Shown: positions 20,237 to 29,854, counted from the stretch's first letter. The stretch: DNA of 64,000 nucleotides from Petropleomorpha daqingensis (GCF_013408985.1 NZ_JACBZT010000001.1:1364001-1428000), one strand, 5' to 3'. Translations and numbers: made by a program. Notes: generated by a model from the letters alone, not told the origin.

Positions 20237-21675
20237 GCGCGGCCGACCAGGGCGTCGGCGACGGCCAGGTCGCCGACGTGCGCCCGGCGCAGCACCTTGC
20301 CCGGGTTGAGCAGGCCCTGCGGGTCCAGCGCGTCCTTGATCGCGCGGTGCACCGACAGCGAGACCGGGCCGACCTCGCGCTCCAGCCAGTCGACCTTGAT
20401 CGAGCCGATGCCGTGCTCGCCGGTGACCGTGCCGCCCAGCGAGAGGCCGAGCTCGAGGATGTCGTCGAAGGCGCCGAACGCACGCGTCCGCTGGTCGGGA
20501 TCGGTGGGGTCGAAGCAGATGGTCGGGTGCATGTTGCCGTCGCCGGCGTGCCCGACCACGCCGATCGTCAGCTCGCGCGCAGCGGAGATGGCATCGCACC
20601 CGTCGAGGAAGGCGGCGATCCGCGAGCGGGGGACGGCGACGTCGTCGATGAGCGTGCTGCCCAGCTGCTCCAACGCCGGTAGGGCCATCCGCCGGGCGGC
20701 CAGCAGGAGGTCGCCCTCCGCGGGGTCGTCGGTGGTGTGCACCAGGTCGGCGCCGGCCGCGCGGCACAGCTCGGCGAGCGCCTCGATCTCGCGGACGGCC
20801 GCCTCCCCGCCGGCGTCGGACTGCGCCACCAGCAGCGCGTGCGCATCGCGGTCGAGGTCGGCGTGCAGCAGGTCGTCGACCACGCAGATGCAGGTGTTGT
20901 CCATGACCTCGAGCAGGCTGGGCACGAGGCCACCGGTGACCACGTTCTCGACGACCTGGCCGGTCTGCGCAGTGGTGGCGAACGTGGCGACCAGGGTGAC
21001 CGGCGGCTGCGGGGCCGGGCGCAGCGCGAGCGTCGCCTCGGTGATGATCCCGAGCGTGCCCTCCGAGCCGACGAACAGCCGGGCCAGGTCGTAGCCGGCC
21101 ACGCCCTTGACCGTGCGGCGTCCGGTCCGCAGCACCCGCCCGTCGGCGAGCACGACCTCCAGGCCGAGCACGTAGTCGGTGGTGACGCCGTACTTGACGC
21201 AGCACAGCCCGCCGGAGTTCTGCGAGAGGTTGCCGCCGATGGTGCACCAGTCGTAGCTGGAGGGGTCCGGCGGGTAGAACAGCCCGGCACCGGCGACGGC
21301 GTCGCGCAACGCCTTGTTCACCACGCCGGGCTGGACGACGGCCAGCCGGTCGGCGGGGGAGACCTCGAGGACGGCGTCCATGCGGGTCATCACCAGCGTG
21401 ATCGCGCCGTCGACGGCGTTGCTCGCCCCGGCCAGGCCCGACCCCGCGCCACGCGGGACCACCGGCACCCCGTGCCGGGAGGCGATCTGCATCACCGCCA
21501 CCACGTCGGCGGTGGAGCGGGCGAACACGACCGTGGCCGGCGTGCCGGCCTCGGCCAGCATCGCCTGGTCCCGGGCGTAGGACGCGGTCACGTCCGGATC
21601 GGTGAGGACGTTCTGCTCGCCCAGCGCCGCCGACAACTCGGCGGCCCACGTCGACGTCGTCGTGGTCACAGCCAT
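20233..21675 (-). CDS. FAD-linked oxidase, glycolate oxidase GlcD / D-lactate dehydrogenase type
   Basis: A 480-residue flavoprotein of the VAO/PCMH fold. The N-terminal FAD domain shows VPVVPRGAGSGLAGASNAVDG, followed by PDPSSYDWCTIGGNLSQNSGG and GSEGTLGIITEATL. The C-terminal substrate domain shows VVGHAGDGNMHPTI and the metal/histidine motif GTVTGEHGIGSIK. It probably oxidises a 2-hydroxy acid such as glycolate or D-lactate; the electron acceptor cannot be read from sequence, and no GlcE/GlcF-type partner is adjacent. It is coupled to the pentapeptide-repeat gene and divergent from DedA. Confidence 0.88.
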   Translation of the reverse strand: MAVTTTTSTWAAELSAALGEQNVLTDPDVTASYARDQAMLAEAGTPATVVFARSTADVVAVMQIASRHGVPVVPRGAGSGLAGASNAVDGAITLVMTRMDAVLEVSPADRLAVVQPGVVNKALRDAVAGAGLFYPPDPSSYDWCTIGGNLSQNSGGLCCVKYGVTTDYVLGLEVVLADGRVLRTGRRTVKGVAGYDLARLFVGSEGTLGIITEATLALRPAPQPPVTLVATFATTAQTGQVVENVVTGGLVPSLLEVMDNTCICVVDDLLHADLDRDAHALLVAQSDAGGEAAVREIEALAELCRAAGADLVHTTDDPAEGDLLLAARRMALPALEQLGSTLIDDVAVPRSRIAAFLDGCDAISAARELTIGVVGHAGDGNMHPTICFDPTDPDQRTRAFGAFDDILELGLSLGGTVTGEHGIGSIKVDWLEREVGPVSLSVHRAIKDALDPQGLLNPGKVLRRAHVGDLAVADALVGRA

Positions 21676-21743
21676 ACCGTACGACTCAGGACGGGCGATT
21701 CGTCTCAGGCCATGGACAGGATCGGTCCGTACCGTGGGTCCTC

Positions 21744-22385
21744 GTGGGCTCTTTCCTCGATCCGCAGCACCTGATCACCACCTTCGGGCTGATCGGCCTG
21801 CTCGCGATCATCTTCGCCGAGTGCGGGCTGCTGATCGGCTTCTTCCTGCCCGGTGACTCGCTGCTGTTCGTGGCGGGCCTGGTGGCCGCCGGCGGCCTGG
21901 CCAACGTGTCGTTCGTGCCGCTGTGGGTGCTGCTGGCCCTCGTCCCGGTGTTCGCCATCGCGGGCAACCTGGTCGGCTACTGGATCGGCTTCCGCGCCGG
22001 GCCGGCGATCTTCAACAAGCCGGACTCGCGGCTGTTCAAGGCCGAGTACGTGGAGAAGGCCCACGGCTTCTTCGACAAGTACGGCGCTCGCACGATCGTG
22101 CTGGCCCGGTTCGTGCCCATCGTGCGCACGTTCGCCACGGTCATGGCCGGCGCCTCGAAGATGAACTTCCGCGTCTACGCCTTCTACTCGGTGATCGGCG
22201 GCATCCTGTGGGGCGCCGGCGTCGTGGCCCTCGGCTACTGGCTGGGCCAGGTCGAGTGGATCAAGAACAACATCGAGCTGCTCGCGATCGGGATCGTCGT
22301 GGTCTCCGTCGTCCCGATCGCGATCGAGCTGCTCCGTGGCCGGCGCCGCGCCGCCCGCGCGCAGACGACCGCCGACCGCGCCTAG
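21744..22385 (+). CDS. DedA-family membrane protein
   Basis: A 213-residue protein with about five hydrophobic segments. Family motifs include FLPGDSLLFVAG in the first re-entrant region, the KYGARTIVLARFVPIVRTFATVMAGASKM stretch (read in two parts, with its conserved arginines and prolines), and a GILWGAGVVALGYWLG helix. DedA proteins are linked to undecaprenyl-phosphate or phospholipid flipping and membrane homeostasis. The start is GTG 21744. Its TAG stop interlocks with the pyrE stop codon on the other strand (CTAG). Confidence 0.9.
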   Translation: MGSFLDPQHLITTFGLIGLLAIIFAECGLLIGFFLPGDSLLFVAGLVAAGGLANVSFVPLWVLLALVPVFAIAGNLVGYWIGFRAGPAIFNKPDSRLFKAEYVEKAHGFFDKYGARTIVLARFVPIVRTFATVMAGASKMNFRVYAFYSVIGGILWGAGVVALGYWLGQVEWIKNNIELLAIGIVVVSVVPIAIELLRGRRRAARAQTTADRA

Positions 22386-22930
22386 CTCAGGCCCAGATCG
22401 GCCAGCTCGTAGGCGGCCCGGTACTCGAAGCCGGCCTGCTCGACGGCGGCCCGCCCGCCGCGGTCGACGATCACGGCCACGCCGATGACCTCGGCGCCGG
22501 CCTCCTGGAGCGCCTCGGCGGCGGTCAGCGGGCTGCCGCCGGTGGTCGAGACGTCCTCGACGACCAGGACGGCGCGGCCCTCGACGTCCGGGCCCTCGAT
22601 CCGCCGCTGCAAGCCGTGCGCCTTGCCCGCCTTGCGGACGACGCAGGCATCGAGGAAGCCCTCCCCGTCGGCGGCGGCGTGCAGCATCGCCGTGGCGACG
22701 GGGTCGGCCCCGAGGGTCAGCCCACCGACGACGTCGTAGCGCAGGTCACGGGTGAGCTGCCGCATCACGCGGCCGACCAGCGGCGCGCCCTCGTGGTGCA
22801 GGGTCAGCCGGCGCATGTCGATGTACCAGTCGGCCTCGCGCCCGGAGGACAGCGTCACCTTCCCGTGCACCACTGCCAGCTCGACGATCAGCTCGAGCAG
22901 GCGGTCACGGTCGGGTGCGAAGGGGGCCAT
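22382..22930 (-). CDS. pyrE: orotate phosphoribosyltransferase
   Basis: A 182-residue enzyme of pyrimidine synthesis that makes OMP from orotate and PRPP. The PRPP-binding loop AVLVVEDVSTTGGSP is intact, along with FSSGREADWYID-like VTLSSGREADWYIDMR near the N-terminus and the VVRKAGKAHG flexible loop. ATG 22930. It is the single pyrimidine synthesis gene here apart from dcd. Confidence 0.94.
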   Translation of the reverse strand: MAPFAPDRDRLLELIVELAVVHGKVTLSSGREADWYIDMRRLTLHHEGAPLVGRVMRQLTRDLRYDVVGGLTLGADPVATAMLHAAADGEGFLDACVVRKAGKAHGLQRRIEGPDVEGRAVLVVEDVSTTGGSPLTAAEALQEAGAEVIGVAVIVDRGGRAAVEQAGFEYRAAYELADLGLS

Positions 22931-22954
22931 GGCTCCCGACCCTACTGAGCCCGC

Positions 22955-23587
22955 TCAGCTCTGCGGCTTGAGCACCTGGTCGATGACGTAGACCGTCGCG
23001 TTGGCCGTCGGCACGTTGCCGCAGATGACCGTCGCCGGCTGCCCGGTCACGGTCTGGTCGCCGGAGATCGTGAAGTTCTCCCCCGAGCCCTCGATCGTCA
23101 CCGTGTCGTTGTTCAGCGTCGTCTGCTGGCCGGCGAGCTGGTCGGGCGCGAGCCGGCCCTGGATGACGTGGTGGGTCAGGATCGAGGTCAGCTGGGGGAC
23201 GTCGGCCAGGACGGCGTTGAGCGTGTCGGCCGGCACCGCCTGGAACGCCGCGTCCGCGGGTGCGAGAACGGTGATGTCCTGCTGGCTGTTGAGCGAGTCG
23301 ACGAGGTTGGCGGTGGTGACCGCCCGGACCAGCGTCGTCAGCACGGGGTTGCTCGCGGCCGCGGTCGCGACCGGCGCGGTGGCCATGCCCGCGAAGCTCT
23401 CGGCGGGGATCTGCGCGCACCCCGCGCCGAACGGCTGGTCCGAGGCCGCGCTGGTCGAGGAGGCGGAGCCGTCGGCCGCCGAGCTGGTGCTCGATCCGGA
23501 GGCGCTGCTCGAGCCGTTGTCCGAGGTGCAGGCGGTCAGCGCCGCGGCGACCGCCACCGGCAGGACGGCGCGGGGGATGCGCTTCAC
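22955..23587 (-). CDS. fasciclin-domain lipoprotein
   Basis: A 210-residue exported lipoprotein: a hydrophobic signal with lipobox LTAC (Cys20), a Ser/Ala-rich linker (about residues 21-50) and one fasciclin (FAS1) domain (about 75-208). The FAS1 motifs are NLVDSLNSQQDITVLAPADAAF (H1) and LTSILTHHVI, with TVYVIDQVL (H2) at the C-terminus. FAS1 domains mediate adhesion or redox-partner binding. It starts at GTG 23587, 32 bases after the molybdopterin oxidoreductase gene, so the two are probably one operon, a pairing seen in other actinobacteria. Confidence 0.88.
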   Translation of the reverse strand: MKRIPRAVLPVAVAAALTACTSDNGSSSASGSSTSSAADGSASSTSAASDQPFGAGCAQIPAESFAGMATAPVATAAASNPVLTTLVRAVTTANLVDSLNSQQDITVLAPADAAFQAVPADTLNAVLADVPQLTSILTHHVIQGRLAPDQLAGQQTTLNNDTVTIEGSGENFTISGDQTVTGQPATVICGNVPTANATVYVIDQVLKPQS

Positions 23588-23619
23588 GGTCGGGTGTGCT
23601 CCTTGTCGGGTCCGGGCGA

Positions 23620-25278
23620 TCAGCTGACCAGCACCTGCAGCGAGTGCCAGCCGCTGGCGCCGTCGGGATAGGGGTCGACGCGGTCCTGGGTCTGCAGCTG
23701 CCCGGTGCCGTCGGTGGCCCGGACGGTGATCCGGTGCATGCCGCGCTGCAGGTCCACCGGCAGCATCCACTGCCGCCAGATGTCGGCCTCGGACTCCGGG
23801 GAGAGCTGGGCCTCCTGCCACTCCCCGCCGTCCACCTGCACCTCGACCTTGGAGATGCCGCGGCCCTGGGCCCACGCGACGCCGGCGACCGCGCGGCGCC
23901 CGGCCTTGACCGGCCGAAGCGCGGCCGGGGTGTCGATCCGCGCCGCCGTCTTGATCGGGCCCTGGGGGGCCCAGCCGCGCTGGACCCAGTAGGCGTCGAA
24001 GGCGTCGAAGGTGCTCGCCTCGATCTGGGTCAGCCACTTGCAGGCGGAGACGTAGCCGTAGAGACCGGGGACGACCATCCGCACCGGGAAGCCGTGCTCC
24101 ACCGGCAGCGGCTCGCCGTTCATGCCGAAGGCCAGCATGGCGTCGGGGGTCTCGAGCGCCGCCCGGGTGGGCGTGCCGATGGTCATGCCGTCCGACGAGC
24201 GGCAGATCAGCTGCGAGGAGCCCGACCGGACGCCGTTCTCGCGCAGGAAGGCGCCCAGCGGCACGCCGAGCCAGCGGGCGGTGCCGGCGAGGTTGCCACC
24301 CACCTCGTTGGACACGCAGGTGAGGGTGACGTCGCGCTCGATGAGGTCGCCGCGGTTGAACAGGTCGTCGAGCGTGTAGGTGTGCGGGGCGTCGAACATG
24401 CCGGTCAGCGACAGCCGGTACTGCGCCGGCCGCAACTGCGGCACCGTGATCGCGGTGTCGACGCGGTAGAAGTCGCGGTTGGGGGTGAACAGCGGGGTCA
24501 GGCCGTCGACCTGCGTGGAGAGGTCGGCGCCCTGCGGCAGCCGGGGCGCCGGGGACGACGGCGTGGGCAGCCGGATCTCCCCGCGGGCGTCGGCGACGTC
24601 GAAGCGCCGGCGCAGCAGCTGCCCACCGCCCGCGGTCACCGCGGCGACGCCGAGCGCCACCCCGCCGAGCACGAAGAACCGGCGGCGGTCGAGCCCCGCG
24701 CCCTTGCGGTCGGTCGAGGTGAGGACGCCGCGCAGCCGCTCCATCACGGCCTCGTCGTCGGTGGGCTCGGCCGGGGCGGCGGCCGGGGTGAGGGGCCGGA
24801 GCAGGGCGAGCAGCGTGACGGCCGCCGCGACCGCCCCGACGACCGAGGGCAGGGCGTCCCAGGCGCTTCCGGCCGGCCGGGTCAGCGCCGCGACGACCCC
24901 GACCGCCCCGAAGAGCACGACCCCCAGGACCCCGAGCCGCCGCGAGCGCAGCCCGACGAGGCCGACCAGCAGCGAGTACAGCGCGAGCAGGATCAGCGTG
25001 CCGATGACCAGGGCGTTCTTGTCGTTCTGGCCGAACGTCCGGATGGCGAAGCTCTTCACCGGCTCCGGCGTCATGGTGATGACGGCGTCGCCGACGGCGA
25101 CCACCGGACCGGCCGCCGGGCGGATGAAGCCCGAGACGAGCTGGCCCACGCCGAGGCCGACCGCGGCCGCGAGCAGCCCGGCGAGCGCCGCGAGCAGCCG
25201 CCGCTGCCACCGCCGGGTCGGGCCGGCCGGAGCCGGGACCCCGGCCGGCGCCGCCGGGGTCTGCTCGGTGGTGGTCAC
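23620..25278 (-). CDS. membrane-anchored molybdopterin-dependent oxidoreductase (sulfite-oxidase fold)
   Basis: A 552-residue protein. Residues 1-170 hold four predicted membrane helices (about 27-49, 89-110, 117-133, 145-162). A twin-arginine-like motif DRRRFFVLGG (residues 197-206) precedes a fifth helix. The C-terminal part (about 245-552) has the sulfite-oxidase-type molybdopterin domain: the presumed Mo ligand is Cys321 in DVTLTCVSNEVGGN, with a dimerisation domain ending in VDPYPDGASGWHSL. The catalytic part should lie outside the membrane. The substrate is unknown. Start GTG 25278. The fasciclin lipoprotein follows and may be its partner. Confidence 0.88.
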   Translation of the reverse strand: MTTTEQTPAAPAGVPAPAGPTRRWQRRLLAALAGLLAAAVGLGVGQLVSGFIRPAAGPVVAVGDAVITMTPEPVKSFAIRTFGQNDKNALVIGTLILLALYSLLVGLVGLRSRRLGVLGVVLFGAVGVVAALTRPAGSAWDALPSVVGAVAAAVTLLALLRPLTPAAAPAEPTDDEAVMERLRGVLTSTDRKGAGLDRRRFFVLGGVALGVAAVTAGGGQLLRRRFDVADARGEIRLPTPSSPAPRLPQGADLSTQVDGLTPLFTPNRDFYRVDTAITVPQLRPAQYRLSLTGMFDAPHTYTLDDLFNRGDLIERDVTLTCVSNEVGGNLAGTARWLGVPLGAFLRENGVRSGSSQLICRSSDGMTIGTPTRAALETPDAMLAFGMNGEPLPVEHGFPVRMVVPGLYGYVSACKWLTQIEASTFDAFDAYWVQRGWAPQGPIKTAARIDTPAALRPVKAGRRAVAGVAWAQGRGISKVEVQVDGGEWQEAQLSPESEADIWRQWMLPVDLQRGMHRITVRATDGTGQLQTQDRVDPYPDGASGWHSLQVLVS

Positions 25279-25312
25279 GTCGGAGATTCGCGCGTCACGC
25301 GCATTCGGATGC

Positions 25313-26011
25313 TCAGTGGGTCTGCCCCGTGTCCCGCAGCCACCGCCGGTAGCGGTACCACTCGTTGGACGGCGCCAGGGCCAGCAGGATCACCCCGCCC
25401 AGGACCAGCAGGAACTGGATGATGCTCAGCGCCTCGAGGAAGCCCGATGAGGTCGCGCCGCCGCCGAAGACGGTGAACAGCCCGCTGATGATCCCGAAGC
25501 CGCCGATCACCCAGAGCACGATCCGCGCCCAGTTGCGGCCGTTCCAGGCGAACCAGACGAACATGGCCTCCAGGCCGAGGATCACCAGACCGACGATCGA
25601 ACCGACCAGGATCACGGCGCGGACGGTGTCGTGCGTGAGGGTGTCGGGGACGGTCTGCCCCTGGGCCCGGGCCGCCGCCAGCGCCTGGTTGATGAGGTCG
25701 TCGAGCTGCGTGAAGGTGACGATCGCGCCGATGACGCCCAGGATGAGGTTCGCCATGAACGCGCCGATCCCCGCGCGGACGGTGACCGGCCGGTCGACCG
25801 GCCGCGGCGCGGCGCCACCCCACTGCGCGGCGCCGGGAGCCGGCGGATAGGACGGCGGCGCGGCCGGAGGAGCCGCGGGGTACGCCGGCGGGGCGGCCGG
25901 GTACGACGGCGGCTGCTGCGACGGGGGCTCATTCCAGCCCTGACCGCCGTCCTGCCCCTGCTGGCCGGGCCCCGTCGGCTCCTGCTCGGAGCCACCCTGC
26001 CCTGAAGTCAT
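25313..26011 (-). CDS. four-helix membrane protein with proline-rich N-terminus
   Basis: A 232-residue protein with a Gly/Gln-rich then Pro/Ala/Tyr-rich cytoplasmic N-terminus (about residues 1-70, with repeated YPAAPP units) and four hydrophobic helices. A WFAWNGRNWARIVLW motif lies between helices 2 and 3. This layout is common among actinobacterial proteins of unknown function and I do not assign a role. ATG 26011 is chosen because GGGGAG lies five to six bases upstream; a GTG two codons earlier is possible. It precedes the Mo-oxidoreductase gene by 34 bases and could be co-transcribed. Confidence 0.72.
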   Translation of the reverse strand: MTSGQGGSEQEPTGPGQQGQDGGQGWNEPPSQQPPSYPAAPPAYPAAPPAAPPSYPPAPGAAQWGGAAPRPVDRPVTVRAGIGAFMANLILGVIGAIVTFTQLDDLINQALAAARAQGQTVPDTLTHDTVRAVILVGSIVGLVILGLEAMFVWFAWNGRNWARIVLWVIGGFGIISGLFTVFGGGATSSGFLEALSIIQFLLVLGGVILLALAPSNEWYRYRRWLRDTGQTH

Positions 26012-26110
26012 GTCCACTCCCCTGGTCCGTTCCTAGCCCGGGATCATGGTGGACCCGCGCGGCCGTGGGCCACACCGCCCCCTGCGTGTCGGCGGGGGCA
26101 GACGCGACGA

Positions 26111-26142
26111 GGCCGCCGGATCCTCGTCAGGATCCGGCGGCC
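26111..26142. terminator. 14-bp hairpin downstream of clpB
   Basis: Exact inverted repeat with arms 26111-26124 and 26129-26142 and the four-base loop CGTC. It lies 12 bases beyond the clpB stop codon and about 100 bases upstream of the four-helix membrane protein gene, so it fits a terminator for clpB. Confidence 0.75.
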
Positions 26143-26153
26143 CCGGTGGGTGC

Positions 26154-28742
26154 TCAGGCGCGGCGGACGGTCAGGCCCGGCTCGCCGGTGAAGTCCTCCG
26201 CGGCGTCGACGAGCACCTCGTCGCCGTCCCGGATCTCACCGGCCAGCAGCGCCTTCGCCAGCTGGTCACCGATCGCCGACTGCACCAGCCGGCGCAGCGG
26301 GCGGGCGCCGTAGACGGGGTCGAACCCGTTGAGCGCGAGCCACTCGCGGGCGGCGTCGGTGACCGTGAGGGTCAGCCGGCGGGCGGCCAGGCGACGGCCC
26401 AGGACGCCGATCTGGATGTCGACGATCCCGGCCAGCTCGTCGCTGCCCAGCGCGGAGAACACCACGACGTCGTCGAGCCGGTTGAGGAACTCCGGCTTGA
26501 AGTGCGACCGGACGACCTCGAGCACCGCCTGCCGGCGCTTGTCCTCCGGCACCGACTGGTCGGCGATCAGCTGCGAGCCCAGGTTCGACGTCAGGATCAG
26601 GATGGTGTTGCGGAAGTCCACCGTCCGCCCCTGACCGTCGGTGAGCCGGCCGTCGTCGAGCACCTGGAGCAGCACGTCGAACACGTCCGGGTGCGCCTTC
26701 TCGACCTCGTCGAGCAGGACGACGGTGTACGGACGGCGCCGCACCGCCTCGGTGAGCTGGCCGCCGGCCTCGTAGCCGACGTAACCCGGAGGGGCGCCGA
26801 CCAGCCGGGCCACCGAGTGCTTCTCGGAGTACTCGCTCATGTCGATGCGGACCATCGCCCGCTCGTCGTCGAACAGGAACTCCGCCAGCGCCTTGGCCAG
26901 CTCGGTCTTGCCGACACCGGTCGGGCCGAGGAACAGGAACGAGCCGGTGGGCCGGTCGGGGTCGGCGACACCGGAGCGCGCCCGGCGCACGGCATCGGAG
27001 ACGGCGCGGACGGCGTCGGGCTGGCCGACGACCCGCTTGCCGAGCTCCTCCTCCATCCGCAGCAGCTTCTGCGTCTCGCCCTCGAGCAGCCGGCCGGCCG
27101 GGATGCCGGTCCAGGCCTGCACGACGTCGGCGATGTCGTCCGGGCCGACCTCCTCCTTGAGCATGGAGGCCTGCTCAGCGGCCGACTCCGCCTCGGTGAG
27201 CGCCTTCTCCAGCTGCGGCAGGCGGCCGTAGCGGAGCTCGGCCACGTGGGCGAGGTCGCCGTCGCGCTCGGCCCGCTCGGCCTCGGAGCGGATCCGCTCC
27301 AGCTCCTCCTTGATCTGCTGGATGCGGGTGATCGCGCTCTTGTCCTGCTGCCAGCGGGCGGTCAGCTCGTCGAGCTGCTGGCGCCGGTCGGCGAGGTCGC
27401 TGCGGAGGGCGGCCAGCCGCTCGAGGGAGGACGGGTCGTCCTCCTTGGCCAGCGCCATCTCCTCGATCTCCATCCGGCGGACGGCGCGCTCGATCTCGTC
27501 GACCTCGACCGGGCGGCTGTCGATCTCCATGCGCAGCCGGCTGGCGGCCTCGTCGACCAGGTCGATCGCCTTGTCGGGCAGGAACCGCGCGGTCACGTAG
27601 CGGTCGGAGAGCGTCGCGGCGGCGACGATCGCGGCGTCGGTGATCCGGACGCCGTGGTGCACCTCGTAGCGCTCCTTGAGCCCGCGCAGGATGCCGATGG
27701 TGTCCTCGACGCTCGGCTCGCCCACGAAGACCTGCTGGAAGCGGCGCTCCAGGGCCGGGTCCTTCTCGATCCGCTCGCGGTACTCGTCGAGCGTGGTCGC
27801 GCCGACCATCCGCAGCTCACCGCGGGCCAGCATCGGCTTGATCATGTTGCCGGCGTCCATCGCGGAGTCACCGGCCGCACCGGCACCGACGATCGTGTGC
27901 AGCTCGTCGATGAAGGTGATGACCTGCCCCTCGGCCTCGGTGATCTCCTGGAGCACGGCCTTGAGCCGCTCCTCGAACTCACCGCGGTACTTGGCCCCGG
28001 CGACCATCGCGCCGAGGTCGAGCGCCATCAGCCGCTTGCCCTTGAGGCTCTCCGGCACGTCGCCGGCGACGATCCGCTGGGCCAGGCCCTCGACGATCGC
28101 CGTCTTGCCGACGCCGGGCTCGCCGATGAGCACCGGGTTGTTCTTGGTGCGGCGCGACAGCACCTGCACCACGCGGCGGATCTCGGTGTCGCGGCCGATG
28201 ACCGGGTCGATCTTGCCCTCGCGGGCGCGCTCGGTCAGGTCGACGGCGTACTTCTCCAGCGCCTGGAAGGTGCTCTCCGGGTCGGGGCTGGTGACCTTGC
28301 GGGTGCCGCGCACGGTGCGGAAGGCGGCGAGGAGCCCGTCGCGGGTGGCCCCCGAGCTCTTCAGCACCGTGCCGGCCTCGCCCTCGGAGTCGGCCAGGCC
28401 GACCAGGAGGTGCTCGGTGGAGACGTACTCGTCGCCCAGCGCGCCGGCCTGCTCCGAGGCCAGGTTCAGCACGCGGAGCAGTTCGCGGGACGGCGATGGC
28501 GCCGGCACGGTCGCGCCGGTGACGCTGGGCAGGCGCTTGAGCGCCGCCTCGGTCTTGGCGCGGACGTCGGCCGGCTCGGCCCCGACGGCCTTGAGCAGCG
28601 GGGCGGCGATGCCGTCGGACTGCTCCAGCAGCGCCGACAGCAGGTGCAGGGGCTGCAGGTCTGCCTGGCCGCGCTCGACGGCGAGCCGCTGGGCGGCGGT
28701 GACGGCCTCCTGCGAACGGGTGGTGAGCTTGCTCTGTGCCAT
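26154..28742 (-). CDS. clpB: ATP-dependent disaggregase ClpB
   Basis: An 862-residue Hsp100 chaperone that works with DnaK to resolve protein aggregates. It carries an N-terminal Clp repeat domain (residues 1-145), AAA-1 with Walker A GEPGVGKT and arginine region near 200-330, a long coiled-coil middle domain (about 400-520, [14 protein letters not shown] to [15 protein letters not shown]) and AAA-2 with [12 protein letters not shown] and the pore motif GYVGYEAGG. The length is that of full ClpB. ATG 28742 has no gene-start competitor, although the frame is open upstream. A HAIR-type inverted repeat lies at 28803-28823, so HspR regulation is likely. Confidence 0.97.
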   Translation of the reverse strand: MAQSKLTTRSQEAVTAAQRLAVERGQADLQPLHLLSALLEQSDGIAAPLLKAVGAEPADVRAKTEAALKRLPSVTGATVPAPSPSRELLRVLNLASEQAGALGDEYVSTEHLLVGLADSEGEAGTVLKSSGATRDGLLAAFRTVRGTRKVTSPDPESTFQALEKYAVDLTERAREGKIDPVIGRDTEIRRVVQVLSRRTKNNPVLIGEPGVGKTAIVEGLAQRIVAGDVPESLKGKRLMALDLGAMVAGAKYRGEFEERLKAVLQEITEAEGQVITFIDELHTIVGAGAAGDSAMDAGNMIKPMLARGELRMVGATTLDEYRERIEKDPALERRFQQVFVGEPSVEDTIGILRGLKERYEVHHGVRITDAAIVAAATLSDRYVTARFLPDKAIDLVDEAASRLRMEIDSRPVEVDEIERAVRRMEIEEMALAKEDDPSSLERLAALRSDLADRRQQLDELTARWQQDKSAITRIQQIKEELERIRSEAERAERDGDLAHVAELRYGRLPQLEKALTEAESAAEQASMLKEEVGPDDIADVVQAWTGIPAGRLLEGETQKLLRMEEELGKRVVGQPDAVRAVSDAVRRARSGVADPDRPTGSFLFLGPTGVGKTELAKALAEFLFDDERAMVRIDMSEYSEKHSVARLVGAPPGYVGYEAGGQLTEAVRRRPYTVVLLDEVEKAHPDVFDVLLQVLDDGRLTDGQGRTVDFRNTILILTSNLGSQLIADQSVPEDKRRQAVLEVVRSHFKPEFLNRLDDVVVFSALGSDELAGIVDIQIGVLGRRLAARRLTLTVTDAAREWLALNGFDPVYGARPLRRLVQSAIGDQLAKALLAGEIRDGDEVLVDAAEDFTGEPGLTVRRA

Positions 28743-28802
28743 GGCCTCTGGCTGTGTCCTCTCCAGGACGGCGGGACTGTCACGCTTTCCAACGACGGCA
28801 AG

Positions 28803-28823
28803 GTTGAGTCTGTTCCACTCAAG
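28803..28823 (-). promoter_or_regulatory. HAIR operator (HspR-binding inverted repeat) upstream of clpB
   Basis: The repeat GTTGAGT-N7-ACTCAAG matches the known HAIR consensus CTTGAGT-N7-ACTCAAG at 13 of 14 positions. It lies 61-81 bases upstream of the clpB ATG. HspR is encoded in this window at 32658-33110. Inference: HspR represses clpB at normal temperature. The divergent ohrR-like gene begins at 28884 and could also be affected. Confidence 0.85.
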
Positions 28824-28883
28824 TCTAGGTCTCTGGCATGCGAGGTGATAACGCACCACGGACCGGGCCGTACCATCGGCGGC

Positions 28884-29339
28884 ATGAACCGGCTGCCGGC
28901 CCCGAGCGTGGTCCTCGACGACCAGCTGTGCTTCGCGCTCTACGCCGCCTCCCGTGCGGTGACCGCCCGCTACCGGCCGATGCTCGACGAGCTGGGACTC
29001 ACCTATCCGCAGTACCTGGTCATGATGCTGCTCTGGGAAGAGGACAACCAGACCGTCGGCCAGCTCGGCACGAAGCTGGCCCTCGACAGCGGCACGCTCT
29101 CGCCGCTGCTCAAGCGGCTCACCGCGGCGGGCCTGGTCACCCGGCACCGGCGGATCGAGGACGAGCGCTCGGTGAGCATCTCGCTCACCGACGAGGGCCG
29201 GGCGCTGCACGATCGCGCGCTGCCCATCTCCGAGACGATGATCGGGGCGATCGGCTTCGACACCGCCGAGTTCGACGACCTGAAGCAGCGGCTGCGGCTG
29301 CTGGTCGACCGGGTCAACGGCGGCGAAGCGGTCTGCTGA
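28884..29339 (+). CDS. MarR-family transcriptional regulator, OhrR-like
   Basis: A 151-residue winged-helix regulator. The N-terminal [20 protein letters not shown] carries Cys16 in the position of the peroxide-sensing cysteine of OhrR, and the wing segment [19 protein letters not shown] is typical. It is followed after 23 bases by an OsmC-type peroxidase gene, the arrangement expected of an organic-hydroperoxide repressor and its target. ATG 28884. It has only one cysteine near the N-terminus plus one at the C-terminal residue, so either 1-Cys or 2-Cys sensing is possible. Confidence 0.88.
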   Translation: MNRLPAPSVVLDDQLCFALYAASRAVTARYRPMLDELGLTYPQYLVMMLLWEEDNQTVGQLGTKLALDSGTLSPLLKRLTAAGLVTRHRRIEDERSVSISLTDEGRALHDRALPISETMIGAIGFDTAEFDDLKQRLRLLVDRVNGGEAVC

Positions 29340-29362
29340 CCCGACGTCACTAGGAGGCACCC

Positions 29363-29800
29363 ATGCCTACCCGCACCGCTCGCACCGCCTGGAACGGCAC
29401 GCTGCAGGAGGGATCCGGCCAGGTCGAGCTGACCAGCTCGAAGGTCGGCACGTTCGAGGTGAACTTCCCGAAGCGTGCCGCCGACGAGGCCGGCGGCACG
29501 ACCAGCCCCGAAGAGCTCATCGCCGCCGCGCACTCCGCCTGCTTCGCGATGTCGCTGTCCAACGAGATCGGCAAGGCCGGTGGCACCCCGCAGGCGCTCG
29601 ACGTCAGCGCCGAGGTCACCCTCGGCCAGAACGACACCGGCTTGTCCATCACCCGCATCGCGCTGACCGTGCGCGCCGAGGTCGAGGGCATGGACGCCGA
29701 CGCCTTCCAGCAGGCGGCCCGGACGGCCAAGGACGGCTGCCCGGTGAGCAAGGCGCTGGCCGCCGTCCCCATCACCCTCGACGCGGCCCTCGAGAGCTGA
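29363..29800 (+). CDS. OsmC/Ohr-family peroxiredoxin
   Basis: A 145-residue thiol peroxidase that reduces organic hydroperoxides. The two catalytic cysteines are Cys60 ([10 protein letters not shown]) and Cys126 ([11 protein letters not shown]), and the catalytic arginine region is in NFPKRAA. The N-terminal [12 protein letters not shown] and GGTTSPEEL point to the OsmC rather than the Ohr subgroup. The start ATG 29363 has AGGAGG seven bases upstream. It is in an operon with the OhrR-like regulator and ends at a strong hairpin. Confidence 0.9.
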   Translation: MPTRTARTAWNGTLQEGSGQVELTSSKVGTFEVNFPKRAADEAGGTTSPEELIAAAHSACFAMSLSNEIGKAGGTPQALDVSAEVTLGQNDTGLSITRIALTVRAEVEGMDADAFQQAARTAKDGCPVSKALAAVPITLDAALES

Positions 29801-29804
29801 CCGA

Positions 29805-29853
29805 ACAGCAGAAAGCGCGACTCCTGCCGGGCAGGAGTCGCGCTTTCTGCTGT
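29805..29853. terminator. perfect 23-bp hairpin between convergent osmC and MFS genes
   Basis: Arms 29805-29827 and 29831-29853 are exact reverse complements around a three-base loop. The element fills the gap between the two stop codons (29800 and 29855), consistent with a bidirectional terminator. Confidence 0.85.
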
Positions 29854-29854
29854 G

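Noticed and set aside
26046-29339. A 1097-residue open frame on the plus strand opposite clpB
   Set aside because: Only its last 151 codons (from 28884) form a real gene, the OhrR-like regulator. The rest is antisense to clpB and has the His/Asp/Gln/Arg/Gly-rich composition typical of shadow frames in high G+C DNA.
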